64,000 bases of DNA from Riptortus pedestris (taxonomy: Eukaryota; Arthropoda; Insecta; Hemiptera; Alydidae), in the NCBI GenBank assembly GCA_019009955.1, contig CM032230.1, positions 108,441,501 through 108,505,500 on the forward strand, read 5' to 3'. Shown here piece after piece: positions 20,824 to 32,677 of the stretch. Position numbers and translations under genes: made by a program. Within the stretch, counting starts at the first letter, position 1. The number at the start of each line of letters is the position of its first letter. The notes below the pieces were generated by a model. That model was not told the origin of the DNA. It ran no database searches and saw only the letters and a list, made by a program, of their open reading frames with translations.

Positions 20824-21114
20824 GATCTGGCGAGGGACTAACCGAATCGTTAGCCCGAGAGCAGGCGAGGCTATGTTCAACGCAGGGAGCAGTTCACCCT
20901 GCCGAATGATTCCGATCTTGTACGATTGGTTATGCCGAACACTTCCAATCCTTTTTACGAATGTGACCGAACTTCATCTCTACGCCCGAAGTTCAATCAA
21001 GCCTAACACGTGTCCAGTTAACACTTTTTCCAAATATAAAAGAATAATTACGGAAGCTTATAATATTTTATTTTATTTTTATTTGTTGTTATTATTTTTT
21101 TTAGGAGATGTCCC

Positions 21115-22015
21115 TTAACCCTCAATTGGCCAGAAACTCAGATAATGACTAGAAATGAAAACTTTTCTTAAAAACACATTCCTAATAAATAGAATATATA
21201 GGGTTTTACTTATTTTTTTTTTTCGGAACAAAAATATTACATGGTGTCTTTAAGTACACTTTGGCCAGTGACCCTCAAACAACAGTGGTGTCTTCAAGTA
21301 CACTCTGGCCAGTCGCCGTAAATCAATGGGGGTGTCTTTAAGGACACTTTGACCTTTCACAGTAAATCAATGGAGATGTCTGTAAGTTATGTTAAAAGCT
21401 GAAATAGTTTCTAAAAGTGGAATTAAATTATTTATTAGGTAATAAAAGAAACATAATGTAAATAAAAAATAAGTGCATTGTAAACAAAGTATAAATCCAT
21501 GAAAAATAACATTAAACCTTCCCTTGTCCATGAAATTCTAGAAAACAGGGCCTTTCACAGGTGTTACAAAGTTTCACATTACATTTTCGGCATAAAACAA
21601 CCCTTTGATTTTGGTGACACAGTCTACACTTTCCTTTTTTAGTGAATACTTGCCAATGATGCATCCCATCAAGTCTTGCTGCATTGGGTATAAGAGCTGC
21701 AGCAGTCCTCCAGCTGAAATTGGTGGTCCTGGCTCCACTAGCCCTTTTAGCTCACTGGTGCAGCAGAATATCCTCTGCAATGTGTATTCGAAATTGCTTT
21801 AAAGTCAACTTTTTTTATGGTTGTTCCTTTTGTTATCCGTTCGTTATTAACCATCAAATCCAATAATTAGCTGAAAATGTTCATGTAATACTTGTGGGAG
21901 CGGTAACCTGTTCTATAAAGTGCCATTTAATCATGCTGATAAACGTTTTGTTATCAACGTATTCTTCATAACATCCTCTTCCCTCTTTCATCCTCAATAT
22001 TAAAATGTTCAAAAA
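21115..22015 (-). mobile_element. Decayed piggyBac element, right part
   Basis: A piggyBac-like terminus TTAACCCTCAATTGGCCAG is at 21115. Subterminal repeats of about 43 bp follow (GGTGTCTTTAAGTACACTTT near 21243, again near 21286 and 21331). Minus-strand relics cover the transposase C-terminus: RMKEGRGCYEEYVDNKTFIS near 21990-21930, then FRIHIAEDILLHQ, then a Cys-rich tail KCRLCHQNQRVVLCRKCNVK to about 21515. There are several frameshifts. The other terminus was not found. Confidence 0.65.
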
Positions 22016-22324
22016 CTTCATTCATTTCAATTTGAAAATTGAACATACTATGCAACATTATGAATATTCAGTTTACTTTCCAGATATACAAACGAGTGTT
22101 TTTAATAGTAGTCAGTACGTGCATAGAACAGTTCCATCACTGCTTTTAAGGAAATCAAATTTTATTCATATGTGGTTCGGAATACAGAATACTTTCTATG
22201 ATTACAAATTATATGGTCCATTATGTTATAAAAAAAATCTACGGGCAATACAAAAATATATAAAGAAAGTAAGTAAAATCATTTTAATTTGTAATTGACT
22301 GGATGGCTAAATTTAAGCACGTGA

Positions 22325-22465
22325 ATTAATTCGTTGGTTTTAATCTCACTTGATAAACTTATAACTATGGGGTTTCGGTTCCCCTTGGAGCAATTCGAAT
22401 TTATTTAGTGTCTTGTTAAATAAAATCCATAGATAACCCGTCCTAATCAGTTGTAAAAAGTAGAC
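22325..22465 (+). mobile_element. SINE-A, decayed
   Basis: Degenerate blocks ATTTATTTAGTGTCTTGTTA, AAATAAAATCCATAGATAAC and CCGTCCTAATCAG..AAAAAGTAGACAT. The tRNA-like head is barely recognisable. Confidence 0.55.
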
Positions 22466-22469
22466 ATAA

Positions 22470-23040
22470 CATGACAGAATTATCTGTCGTTTAGAAGCTA
22501 ACCTTTTGAGAAATTTATATATTTTTCATTTCCGAATTTGATAATAAAGCATTATGAAAGATTAGCCGTTTTGGGGAATCTGTTATCAGCCTTGCGTGTA
22601 CTTACTCTCCTTCTTTCATTTATGAGTCGGTAATTCAATAAAAACGTTAAGTACCCTTTTGAGATGTCATGACAACGGAATGTCTATCTTGAGAACATTT
22701 GCACTTTTTTTGTGTGCAAGATTGGCCGACGATATGTTTTATATAAGTGCGTACATTTTCCGTATAGGGAAAGATAATTTCTTTCAGAAGAGTTTTGACT
22801 GTAGTGACAACGGCTATTTAAGACTTGAGTGTACCTTGGGAAAAATTTTAAATGTTGGCCCTAGGTAGCGCTAGTGTTGAATAGCATTTGAATGATGAAG
22901 GGGTTGTTCACCTGACCGGTTGACCTCTCAATCAATAGACGGTTCTACGCGCTAGCTCTTTCCCTCTCTAACTCCAATTCCATTTTTTAACCACCATTTC
23001 ACCCCCCCCCCTCACATATTTAGAGTATAATGATGCATTT
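22470..23040. other. Non-coding, nothing recognised
   Basis: An open frame near 22659-22868 has no recognisable domain. A C-run lies at about 23000. Confidence 0.4.
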
Positions 23041-23041
23041 T

Positions 23042-23262
23042 AGCAGATTTCCCTCAAGGGAAATCAGCTGTTGAGGCTGTGCACATGGCACAATTTTCGA
23101 AAACTCCCCCAAATCTCCATCAATCCTACCTAGGAAATGACGAAAATGAGGCGCCGTTCATATATATATTTCACACTGAAGTTCATCGTCGTAATGGCTG
23201 AAATCGGACCAGGAATGGGGGTTTAGAAGGGAGGGGGGGGGGTTGATTCCCCCTTGATATAT
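23042..23262 (-). mobile_element. RC-1 copy, truncated
   Basis: Begins AGCAGATTTCCCTCAAGGGA and runs through GACGAAAATGAGGCGCCGTT and ATGGCTGAAATCGGACCAGG to the G-rich stretch. It is cut where the Tc1 relic starts. Confidence 0.8.
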
Positions 23263-23265
23263 ATA

Positions 23266-23875
23266 TACTCAACCGCAAAAAAAAACCGGACACTTCATTT
23301 TTGTCGTATTAAAAGCTAATTTTCAGCAATTTTCTTTATGTGGGTATTCTAGTTATTACAGAGAATTTAGAGTCTAAGTCCATTGAACTAATCCCTTCAG
23401 GATTAGTAAACAATTAGATAAAACTCAGATTAGATTTATTTGTCGTGAAGTTGATCTATTCTAAACTGTAAGTAGTTTTTCGCATATTTAAACATCTTTA
23501 ATTATTAACCAAGCATTTTCTTTAATTAATGTTTTATTTTGGTCCAGAATAATGGGTCTTTCAAACTTAGATGGAAGGCCGGAGCTTACGTTACATTGCC
23601 GAAACGCTTGGGGTAGCGAAGTCTACCATTCACTGTAATAAAAATGAAGAATATTTTTTTTTTTAAATGTGTTAATTTATCTTTTTCTTTTTTTTTATTT
23701 TGTATTTTTTTGTAAATAATCAATAAAAATTATTCACTTTTGGCAGATTTTGTTTAAATAACCTATAGATTAACCAATTATTTTAATTAAAAAGATTAAT
23801 ATACATATATATATTAATTATTTAACAAAATTATAAGACTAAATCTAAGTGTCCGGTTTTTTTTGCGGTTGAGTG
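23266..23875 (+). mobile_element. Tc1-like deletion derivative
   Basis: Inverted ends ACTCAACCGCAAAAA..CCGGACACTT and AAGTGTCCGG..TTGCGGTTGAGT sit in TA-rich DNA. Near 23555-23645 the relic reads YIAETLGVAKSTIHCNKNE, a typical Tc1-family N-terminal helix-turn-helix, followed only by AT-rich DNA. No catalytic core remains. Confidence 0.8.
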
Positions 23876-24170
23876 TATATACGTGTGTATGTATGTTCCC
23901 TGGGAGGTGAAGGCTAGGAGGAAGGAGGTACCTGGAGCCCAAGTTGCTATTCAATAGATAGGCAGGGCTTTGTCAGCATCTCTAGTAGTTCTAGAGTAGT
24001 TTGCTTTTACTAAAAAGCGACTTAAATTACTTAATATATGACGGAACACTGTAAACTTGTAATAAATTATTCCGTTAACTTATAATGCTAATTTGTTAGA
24101 ATTTTAATTGTTATTGATGTTAAAACGTGTATATTGTTGAGCTTAAATTGTTCATAATTTTATATTTCCC

Positions 24171-24213
24171 CCCTGAAGATGTCACTAATATGTTGAAACC
24201 GGTTATCAAATAT
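24171..24213 (+). other. Penelope-like terminal motif (hammerhead-like)
   Basis: CCCTGAAGATGTCACTAATA followed by TGTTGAAACCGGTTATCAAA. The CTGAAGA..GAAACCGGT pattern is typical of Penelope-like element termini. The surrounding 23990-24330 is probably part of the same relic. Confidence 0.5.
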
Positions 24214-24518
24214 AAACATGTAGTATCTGAAACATAGATCATTGAACATTATATTGGAAGTTGTCTTAGTACCCTACATAAATCAAATTATTTTGTCATT
24301 ATTAAATTTATAGATACTCTTGGTTCTGTCAGTAAAAGTTTAAACATTATGTAATCATAGTTTTCCATAAAAGTTCATTTCTATGAGACATTCCATTACT
24401 TCCGTTTATATAAGGGCTGTGGTCGCCTGATTCCTGTAAATTAGAGGGGATAGAGACGTTTTCTGCAGTCTGAATGAGTTACTCTTTGTTGCGAAGACCA
24501 CAAGTAAGTTATCCTTTT

Positions 24519-24638
24519 AGAGGGTTATCCTTAAGGGAAATCGCCTGCTGAGGTTGTACTCATTACGCGATTTTTGAAAGCTTTCTTCAAATGTCCATCG
24601 GTCCTACCCAGGAGATGGCGAAAATGAGGCCCGTTCAA

Positions 24639-24675
<37 letters not shown>

Positions 24676-25556
24676 ACTGTTGCCGATCTAGTGGTAGCAA
24701 TTTAATCTTTACCAAACTCGATGTATATGCATTTTATGTAAAAAGAAATATCAAGTTCGTTAAATGCTGAAAGAGGTCTCGGGGAGGAGATGTTTAGAGG
24801 GGAGGAATTTCGAAAATTCAAAATAGCTTCGTTATTTTGAGTCGAATCGAAAAATTGTATAGAAATAATGTTATTGTAAATTTAATTGTCTATAAATGCT
24901 GGTAAATACATACTTTTTCTACCAAGAATATTAATCGAGACATTAGGAATTTATTTTGTTTTCAACCTTCAGTAAACCACTATTACTGATGCCATATTAA
25001 CAATAAGCTGTTATATCATGAACAATTTTATTCTAAGCTTAAATACCAAATATTGTTTTCAAGAAACCTTTATTATGCGAGATACATGCAAACTTGTTGC
25101 GTTTTTACGTCATTAATTAAGATTTTACGTTCTTGTTTCGAAGATGTTTCCTTGATCAATATCATGTTATGTCGTGTTTCAGTCAGTACTAAAGATCATA
25201 TTTGCTCTTGGCTGAAGTAGGACCTGGAATAGGGGGGTTTAGAGGGGGCGGGGAATCGAAAATTCAAAATACTGTTGTTATTATGAGTCGGGTCCTAAAA
25301 TGTTATAGGACCCATGTTGTTAAACTATTCATTCCATAAAATTATTGTGCCATTCATTTTTTCGTAACTCAAGTATTCAGCTAGTTATTCGGACTGTTTC
25401 GTTTACTGCCTTCAACCCCTCCCCCTCTCCTACCGCTCCCTTCTACTCATCTGTTCTCTGCATAGAAATAGGGAATGTGCTGTGATATGAGATAAAAAGT
25501 GTGTTATACTAGCACGAGGGAAATCTGCTTAGTTTACGCAGCCCCTGCGTGACGGA
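24519..25556 (-). mobile_element. RC-1 copy, long subtype
   Basis: From a damaged palindrome (GGTTATCCTTAAGGGAAATC) to CGCAGCCCCTGCGTGACGGA. It contains (TA)n at about 24643-24671, the G-rich stretch and the reversed long-subtype module TATTAACAATAAGCTGTTAT. Confidence 0.8.
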
Positions 25557-25653
25557 ATTGTTTGGACATGAGGTTTCCATGTTTATCTCACGTGTGCCCT
25601 AGCCTTGCATTTCTATAGCTTGAAGGCTATAGCAATGTAATATAGTATTATCA

Positions 25654-25968
25654 ACTGTATGGACCCTTCAGCATACACTTCTGAAAAAAGAACATTGAAT
25701 AAAATAAAAAAAAATGAAATATCTTGACAACTTGAATTAGAGCTTATGTTTCACATTGTCTTTGTCCTTTGTTCGAGTTTTAAAATAATATTCCCTTCAA
25801 TTCTAAACGGGCGAAGCAGATTTACAGATATTACAATACAATTCGAGTCTTCCATTTATCTAAAACAGTGTATTTACAACAGTCAACTCAAAAGTGCTCC
25901 ATATTCCGTCCTGAAATAGGAACCAACTCCTTAGTTCACATGGCCACCCTTTGTAGTAAATGAAGCGT
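25654..25968. repeat. Dispersed repeat R3, copy 1
   Basis: Shares about 255 bp with 28095-28351 in the same orientation: ACTGTATGGACCCTTCAGCA, ATGAAATATCTTGACAACTT, TTTGTCCTTTGTTCGAGTTT and CGAGTCTTCCATTTATCTAA. This copy has about 50 extra bases before the shared CCTTAGTTCACAT end. No coding capacity is seen. Confidence 0.85.
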
Positions 25969-25969
25969 A

Positions 25970-26880
25970 GTAGGTTTTACGTATCTTAATTTATTATCTG
26001 CTACAATCCAATCATACTTTAATTTTACCTAAAATGATAGTTGTTTGGGTAATTTTCCATTAAAATATATGCCTTCTTTATAAGTAGACATTTCGGTATC
26101 AGCGGTGGTGTTTAATTTTTTATTATTTTTTTTTTATGGCGTCTGTTGCATGCTGCAATATTGCCATTTTTGGGCTGGGATCGGGTCAGACAGGGTGCTT
26201 GATATGTTTATTTGATTATTTAGTTATTTTTCTTCTTCTCCCAGTTTTTAATGAACTCATTGACTCCCTGGAGACTGGCTTCAACTTTAACGAGCTCTTC
26301 TATGTCCGGGTTGTACATAGTTATATGAGTCCTTGAACATCCGACTTCTAGCTGCAGTCGTGTTTAGACCCATGTTCTCACGCCCTGGGAACCATACAAA
26401 TATAAATTCTTCACCAATTTCATTTAATTCTCCGAATTTCTCTCTTATTCCGACAGAATTTCTTGTGTGAAAATCTTCGAGGAAAAAAATAAAATAAATC
26501 CAAATATATAAAATGGGTCGGAAAATAAGATGAACGGATGTTGACGTATTGAATTTTATATACAAGGTAGTATAAGGAAAAGTCGTAAATATTTGTGTGT
26601 CACGAAAAAAAAAATAACCTTAACGAATTTGGGTTGATGACCGAAGATGGAGTGTAAAATAGAAAACTGAATTCCGGTTTGCTCCGTTAGTCGACGGCCG
26701 CAAGAACCTACTAGACCGGTTTTACAAATCAACTCCCTTTTACTTACTACAAACTCTATTTCAAATAAAATTTTAAGATACCTTACAAAAAACTTTTAGT
26801 ATTTAAATTCCATTTTATTGAATAGTTAAGGTACGATGTGGGGGAAATCCGGATATATTAATGATCAATAGAAAATATTT
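25970..26880. other. Non-coding, nothing recognised
   Basis: No repeat family or convincing coding sequence. Short frames here lack domains. Confidence 0.45.
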
Positions 26881-26883
26881 CAA

Positions 26884-27114
26884 TTCAACATAAAACGACT
26901 AAATACCGAGTTTGGTGACGATCAAACAAAAATTGCGACCGTTTGAGCGGTAACAGACAAATGTATATATATATATATACAGTTTTGAACGGACCTCATT
27001 TCGTCATCTACTGGGTAGGATCCATGGACATTTGAAGAAAAATGTCGAAAATTCCGTCATGAGTACGACCTCAATAGCTGATTTTCTTCAAGGGAAATCT
27101 GCTGAAAAATAGGT
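26884..27114 (+). mobile_element. RC-1 3' fragment
   Basis: Covers ACATAAAACGACTAAATACC to GATTTTCTTCAAGGGAAATCTGCTGAAA. A short (TA)n follows GACCGTTTGAGCGG. Confidence 0.85.
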
Positions 27115-27192
27115 TTTCTCGAAGGTAGAGAAAAGTGTGGGGAAGCTTGTTGGAAATATCTTAAGGCTCAATGATTCCATCACAAAAGTTTT

Positions 27193-27815
27193 AGCAGATT
27201 TCCCTCAAGGGAAATCCGCGATCGTGCTCATGACGCGATTTTTGAAAAATTTCCTCAAGTGTCCATCGATCCGACTAGGAGATGACGAAAATGAGGTCCG
27301 TTCAAAACTATATATATATTTGTCTGTTACCACTATAGAGGTCGCAATTTTTGTTTGATCTGTACGAAACTCAATATTGAATGATTTTATGTAAAGATTA
27401 AGTTAAGTTACAGATTAAGTTTTTTAACGGCGTACCAGTAGGAGGGGGAGTTTAAATGGGGGAATTTCGAAAATTCAAAATATCTCCGTTATTATATGAC
27501 GTATCGAAACATTGTATAAATGCATTATTATTGCAAATTTGATGTTCTATAAATGCTGTTATATATATTTCTGATTGAAAAATGTTATACGCATAATGTT
27601 GTTTTTTGTCATGAACATGAATATTAACCACAGCAATTACAATTTCTTTTAGTTTTCTATCTTCTGTAAACCACCCATTCATGATCTTTTGACTTCGACC
27701 GCCACTAAACCATCTAAAATCTCATGTCCAGTTTAAATTCCTCGTCCTTCTTCAGAGACTTGAAAAAGAAGAAAGACGGTGGGCCCACATGTGGGAAATC
27801 TGCTTAGTTTACTTA
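27193..27815 (-). mobile_element. RC-1 copy, nearly full length
   Basis: Begins AGCAGATTTCCCTCAAGGGA and ends GTGGGAAATCTGCTTAGTTT; the terminal CAGCCCCTG block is lost. It lies 80 bp from the opposed 3' end of the preceding copy. Confidence 0.8.
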
Positions 27816-28094
27816 GGCCGTTTTGGGGTTCCCAAAGGGATTGCCTCCTCTCGGGCAAGCTAGTTCTACTTAAATTCGAAAGAAAAAATATTCAATGTGA
27901 AAAATAATAGAACATAAAGTGTACCTGCAATAATCTTAAGAAAAATCTCATTCTGTACATTAGTTAAAGTTAATTTCATTAACTTCGAGACAAGAAACAT
28001 TATTCGTGTTAAGTTTAATGTTATGAAACGCTTGTAATAATAATAAAATAATACATATCCCCGCAACTGACTGGTTGGATATTATTACGGGAGT

Positions 28095-28351
28095 AACTGT
28101 ATGGACCCTTCAGCATACACCACTGAAAAAAAAAAACATTGAATAAAATAAAAAAAATGAAATATCTTGACAACTTGAAATAGAGCTTATGTTACACATT
28201 GTCTTTGTCCTTTGTTCGAGTTTTAAAATAATATACCCTACAATTCTAAACGGACGAAGCAGATTGACAGATATTACCATACAATTCGAGTCTTCCATTT
28301 ATCTAAAACAATATATTTACAACCTTAGTTCACATTGTCACCCTTTGTAGT
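28095..28351. repeat. Dispersed repeat R3, copy 2
   Basis: Direct copy of the repeat at 25654. It differs by scattered substitutions and by the loss of about 50 bp before CCTTAGTTCACATTG. Confidence 0.85.
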
Positions 28352-28354
28352 TCA

Positions 28355-29250
28355 GAGCGAGATTTGGGAGTTTGAAGGTGTACATGTGAGCGTGCGTTCT
28401 TACGTATGTGCGCGCGAGTACTTTTTGTTCCGAGTTTGTAATTAATAATTTAAAAAAATTAAAAATAACATGTTCTATTTTATGTCTCCTAAGTGTAGTG
28501 GTCATTAAGATCATCTGTTTACTAACTTTCCCATTAAATCTTCACATTTAATGACTGGCTCACAAATGTCGTTTTTCTCCAATTAATTAAATTTCCTTTT
28601 ATGAGTACATATACCTCAACCATTCAATTTAGCATGACGATTTATGACTTATGTCGTATTATTAACACTATTCTACTAATCGCTACTGCTGAAGTCCTAT
28701 TAAATAAATAAAAATTAATAGTTTGACGGTCTTATATAGCCTTGAAATTATTTGTTGACCTTGGAGAATTACTGTTAATGCCGTTGAGTCATGACCAGTT
28801 TCCTTGACACTTCCTTGAGTACTTAAGGGAAATCATTATGGTTGGATTTTTTTTTCTTTCTCACTGAGAATGACACTTGTTAAGGAATGAAATGTGTGGG
28901 AATGACGCAGCTGTAAGTGATCAAGATATGACGTAACTCACTTCGTAAATACCTATATCACAGCAGGTTTTAACAACAGATTAAAATCGCCTCAAAATCT
29001 GAAGTCTGTCTATTATATAAAACTATTTCAATCGCACAATATAAAGACAAAAATCCGTCGCTCAGATGCGTGACCATAGCATACTTCCCATACGGTGCAA
29101 CAGGTAAAGCAAGAGGCAATTTACAATTTCTCATGTGATAACAAGTCTATGAAAGTAGAAGATAAAATTTAAGCTGGTCATAAAGCGTTTAGTGATATTG
29201 TTGATTTAAGTGAAAATCGCAAGTGTAGGAATGGAGGTTGAAAACAAAAA
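28355..29250. other. Non-coding, nothing recognised
   Basis: AT-rich with no identifiable gene or repeat. Confidence 0.5.
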
Positions 29251-29254
29251 TAAA

Positions 29255-30350
29255 GTCCTTCACGCAGGGGCTGCGTTAACTAAGCAGATTTACCGCATGC
29301 GTAACGTATTTGCATTTATATCAAAACGTAAAGGTTCAACGAGAATAACATTTGTTATTTAGGCTTTAAATAAAGTGCTTCAAAATGTTAAATTTTATTA
29401 TTAATAAGAGTAAGAGTGGGCGGGGGAGGGGGGTTACTAAAGCCCGAAAAGTCAAAAATGCAAATATCTTGGTTAATAATAAACATAGTGAAAAAACGTA
29501 CGTAAAAACATTTATAGAACATTTAATTTGCAATAAAATTTGTTCTATACACTTTTTCGATCCTACGTATAATAACGAAGGTACCTTGAATTTTCGGAAT
29601 TCCTCTCCTCTAACCCCAACCCCCCCCCCCAAACCCCCTCACCACTCTCCGATTCCAGCCGTTAACGAACCAAGTTATTTCTTTCTTTTTACATAAAACG
29701 CTTATTCATCGAAATTGGTAACGCTTAAAAAAAAAATGCGACATTAATATCACATGAGTAGGAGCGGGGCGATTGCTGAAGCCCGAAAACTAAAAAATGC
29801 AAATATCTCGGTTAATAATAAAGATAGTGAAAACACTTACATAACAACATTTATAGAAAATTACATTTACAATAATATAGCTATATAATCTTTCGATATA
29901 TTTCGAATTTTCTCCCTCTACCCTCTCCTCATACTAGTCTGATTTCAACCGTTCACGAACTTGATCTTTCTTTTTCTGCTGTAATAAATAAGAGCTTAAT
30001 ACACTCGTGTCTAACTTAACCGGGTTATTTACAATTTTTGTAATGAAGGTTTCTCGAAAACAATATTTGGTATTTAAGATTTAGAATTAAGTAGTTCATG
30101 ATATAATAGCTCATTGCTATGAAGGAAGTAGGAAGAGGGGGGTACTGAAGGCTGGAAACTAAAAAATCCAAATATCTCGGTTAATATTCATGAGAAAATA
30201 TTTATATAACTAAATTTATAGACTTTTAAATTGGATATATCATTGTTTCTATACACTTTTTTAATTCGACTTATAATAACGAAGAAATTTCGAATTTTTG
30301 ACAATTCTCCCCTCTAACCCCCCTCCCCCAGTCCGATTTTAGTCGTTAAC
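29255..30350 (+). mobile_element. RC-1 copy with internal module repeated three times
   Basis: Starts GTCCTTCACGCAGGGGCTGC. The internal module (GAGTAGGAGTGGGG-type motif, ATATCTYGGTTAATA, C-rich stretch, CGTTAACGAACTTGATC) appears at about 29395-29735, 29745-29970 and 30110-30350. No (TA)n or 3' palindrome follows. Confidence 0.7.
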
Positions 30351-30354
30351 CGGT

Positions 30355-31065
30355 GCCCCAGTGTATTTATTCACATGACTCCTATTGTTAATGTTAATTA
30401 GTGCTTGTAGAGTGATATTTGTGCAGTAGAAAAGCCATATACTCTCGTATGCATCCATATACTGCAACCTTTTGGTTCAAAATCAATTTATATAAAAATA
30501 ATTAATCAACTGAAATGTTGTCGTTACAAGAATCCTTGATTGCATCACTACTCGTTGAATCTTATCTTAAAAGGAACTGCATTGAATAAAATAGAGTTTC
30601 CTTCGAGAATATAAAACAAGACCAGCCAAGAGAGAGAGGTGAAGTGGCTTTTTGTTCGTCGTTTAATTGGTTTGTCATCAACTCCGTTCTTTAGTAATTG
30701 TCAAGGCGTACTTCCTTCTTCTATTGCCAGGAAGCTGACGTCACTGCTCTTTAGTAACTTACTATCTTATGGCTGCTTCTTCAACTCATTGTCCCCACTC
30801 AAATACATTACAATAGGCTCATCAAACTACCCCTTAAATAAAAAAAAAAAACCCGCCTAGGAAGAACTCCGCAAACTAAACAGATCCACTCTGATATTCC
30901 ACACCTAATGTAAACAAGACCTGAACCAGGCTTGAGGTGTGTATTGATGCAGTTGAAATATTGATGCAGCAAATATTGTTTTCCAGAAACCTGCATTAAA
31001 AAGTTTTTAAATAACTCGGTTAAGTTAGACAGTTAGTGTATTCAGATCTTATTTATTACAGCAGA
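30355..31065. other. Mostly unrecognised; flanks are inverted RC-1 modules
   Basis: No coding evidence. The block TGCTGTAATAAATAAGAG near 29978 recurs inverted near 31045-31070, so this stretch sits between opposed RC-1 internal sequences. Confidence 0.45.
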
Positions 31066-31069
31066 TAAA

Positions 31070-31312
31070 GAAAGATCAAGTTGTTTACGGCAGAAATCAG
31101 GCTAGTGTGAGGAGGGGTATAGAGGGGGAAAATGTTGAAAATTCGAAAATCTCCGTTATTATGAGTCGAATCGAAAAATTGTATGGAGCCAATCTTATTG
31201 CAAATGTAATGTTCTATAAATACTGTTCTGTACGTTTTTTCACTACATTGATTATTAACCGACATAATTGATTGTTTTAGTTTTCGGGCTTCAGTAAACC
31301 CCCACTCCTAAG
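31070..31312 (-). mobile_element. RC-1 internal fragment
   Basis: Contains AAAGATCAAGTTGTTTACGG, a G-rich stretch, ATCGAAAAATTGTATGGAGC and CAGTAAACCCCCACTCCTAA. Both termini are absent. Confidence 0.75.
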
Positions 31313-31349
31313 TCATATTAACAATATTTAGTTGAGCTATATTCATAAT

Positions 31350-32110
31350 GTCCTTCACGCAGGGGCTGCATAAACTAAGCAGATTTCCCGCTTGAAATTT
31401 AACAATAGATAAATCTACATACTGGAAAACACTACCGAGAATATTAAGTGAATAAATACAAACGATAATAAGAAACCTCCAGACGGAAAGTATCTTAAAT
31501 GTAAACAAACAGTTCTGCCAACTTCTTACCGGAAAGAAAAAAAATTACTGTAATATATCTGAATATAACGTATTAATTTGATTGAAAACTATTTAATATA
31601 TCTAGTACTGTAATTTATAATGAATCAGAGTAATGTTTATCTCAATCAAGTAGTTCAAAAACATAAGAAGGGGGGGGGGTCAGAACATATTTGCATGTAT
31701 CTCGTATAATTAAGTCTCTTAAAAACAATATTTTGTATTTAAGCTTCGAATAAAGTGGTTTATTATATAACAGAGTATTGTATATGTAACATGAGTAAAA
31801 GTGGGGGGTTTGCTGAAGGCTGCAAATATCTCGGTTAATATTCAAGATAGAGAATAAATGTATATAACACTATTTATAGAACATTTAATTTGCAATAAGA
31901 TTGGTTCTATACAATTTTTTGATCCAGGTATGGTAACGGAGATATTTAGAATTTTCTAAAATCCTCCCCTCTAAACCCCTCCTCCCCGCACCCGATTTCA
32001 GCCGTTACCGAACTTGATCTTTCTTTTTACATAAATCGACTGAATATCTAGTTTGGTAGCGATTAAACAATAATTGCGACCGCTAGAGCGGCAACAGACA
32101 AATATAAATA
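31350..32110 (+). mobile_element. RC-1 copy, long subtype, ends in its (TA) region
   Basis: Starts GTCCTTCACGCAGGGGCTGC and runs to GCGACCGCTAGAGCGGCAAC and AGACAAATATAAATA, where a mariner-like element begins. The RC-1 sequence beyond that element is in the opposite orientation. Confidence 0.8.
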
Positions 32111-32677
32111 CAGAGTGATTACTGGGAATTGCATGTTTTTGAATTCCATAGTATAAAAGGAATGTCGTTCGACTTCAGCCGGAAGTTGTTGCGCTGTGGA
32201 GGGGGGAGTGTGCAGTTTCAGTTGTAGCCGAGATGCTTGAGCATCGTACGTTTGTCATGCGACGGTTTTACGCTAATGGTGAGTCAGTCACTCAGACCCA
32301 GCGAGACTTCCGTGTACATTTTAACATTGCAAGGCATGGTGCTGTACCTGATCGTAACACGATGTTGCGTTGGATACATAATGTTAACTCAACTGGATCT
32401 TTGCTTAAGAAGAAACCTCCAGGACCGGCAAGGACAGTTAGTACTCCTGAGACAGTTGAAAAAGTGCGCCTTGCAACAGTTCAGAGTCCTAGCCACTTCG
32501 CCCATCCACAGTGAGAACGATTTTGGTCAAAGACCTTAAATTTCATCCTTTCGAGTAAGTAATTTTATTCTGAAATTGCATGTTGTGTACACTGCTTTTC
32601 CACTCATAAATACATTTTTTGCTATCAGTTGCCTGAGTACTCGTTATTTGAAAAACATGCGTTTCTCGGTAATCACC
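32111..32677. mobile_element. Mariner-like deletion derivative
   Basis: Inverted ends GTGATTACTGGGAATTGCAT / GTGATTACCGAGAAACGCAT, then GTTTTT, with TA on each side (32109-32110 and 32678-32679). The interior keeps the transposase N-terminus and a CATTTTTTGCTATCAGTTGC tail. Length is 567 bp. Confidence 0.8.
32233..32514 (+). pseudogene. Mariner-like transposase N-terminal fragment
   Basis: Reads MLEHRTFVMRRFYANGESVT, QTQRDFRVHFNIARHGAVPD, MLRWIHNVNSTGSLLKKKPP and RTVSTPETVEKVRLATVQSP. This is the same DUF4817-type helix-turn-helix region as at 19180, but from a different subfamily. The frame breaks at the next block, while VKDLKFHPFE continues in another frame at about 32527-32555. No catalytic domain follows. 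Confidence 0.8.

Noticed and set aside
20723..21118. 131-codon plus-strand frame over the MADF exon.
   Set aside because: Antisense shadow of the MADF coding exon.
29366..29696. Overlapping frames with proline/glycine runs.
   Set aside because: They come from the C-rich RC-1 stretch, not protein coding.
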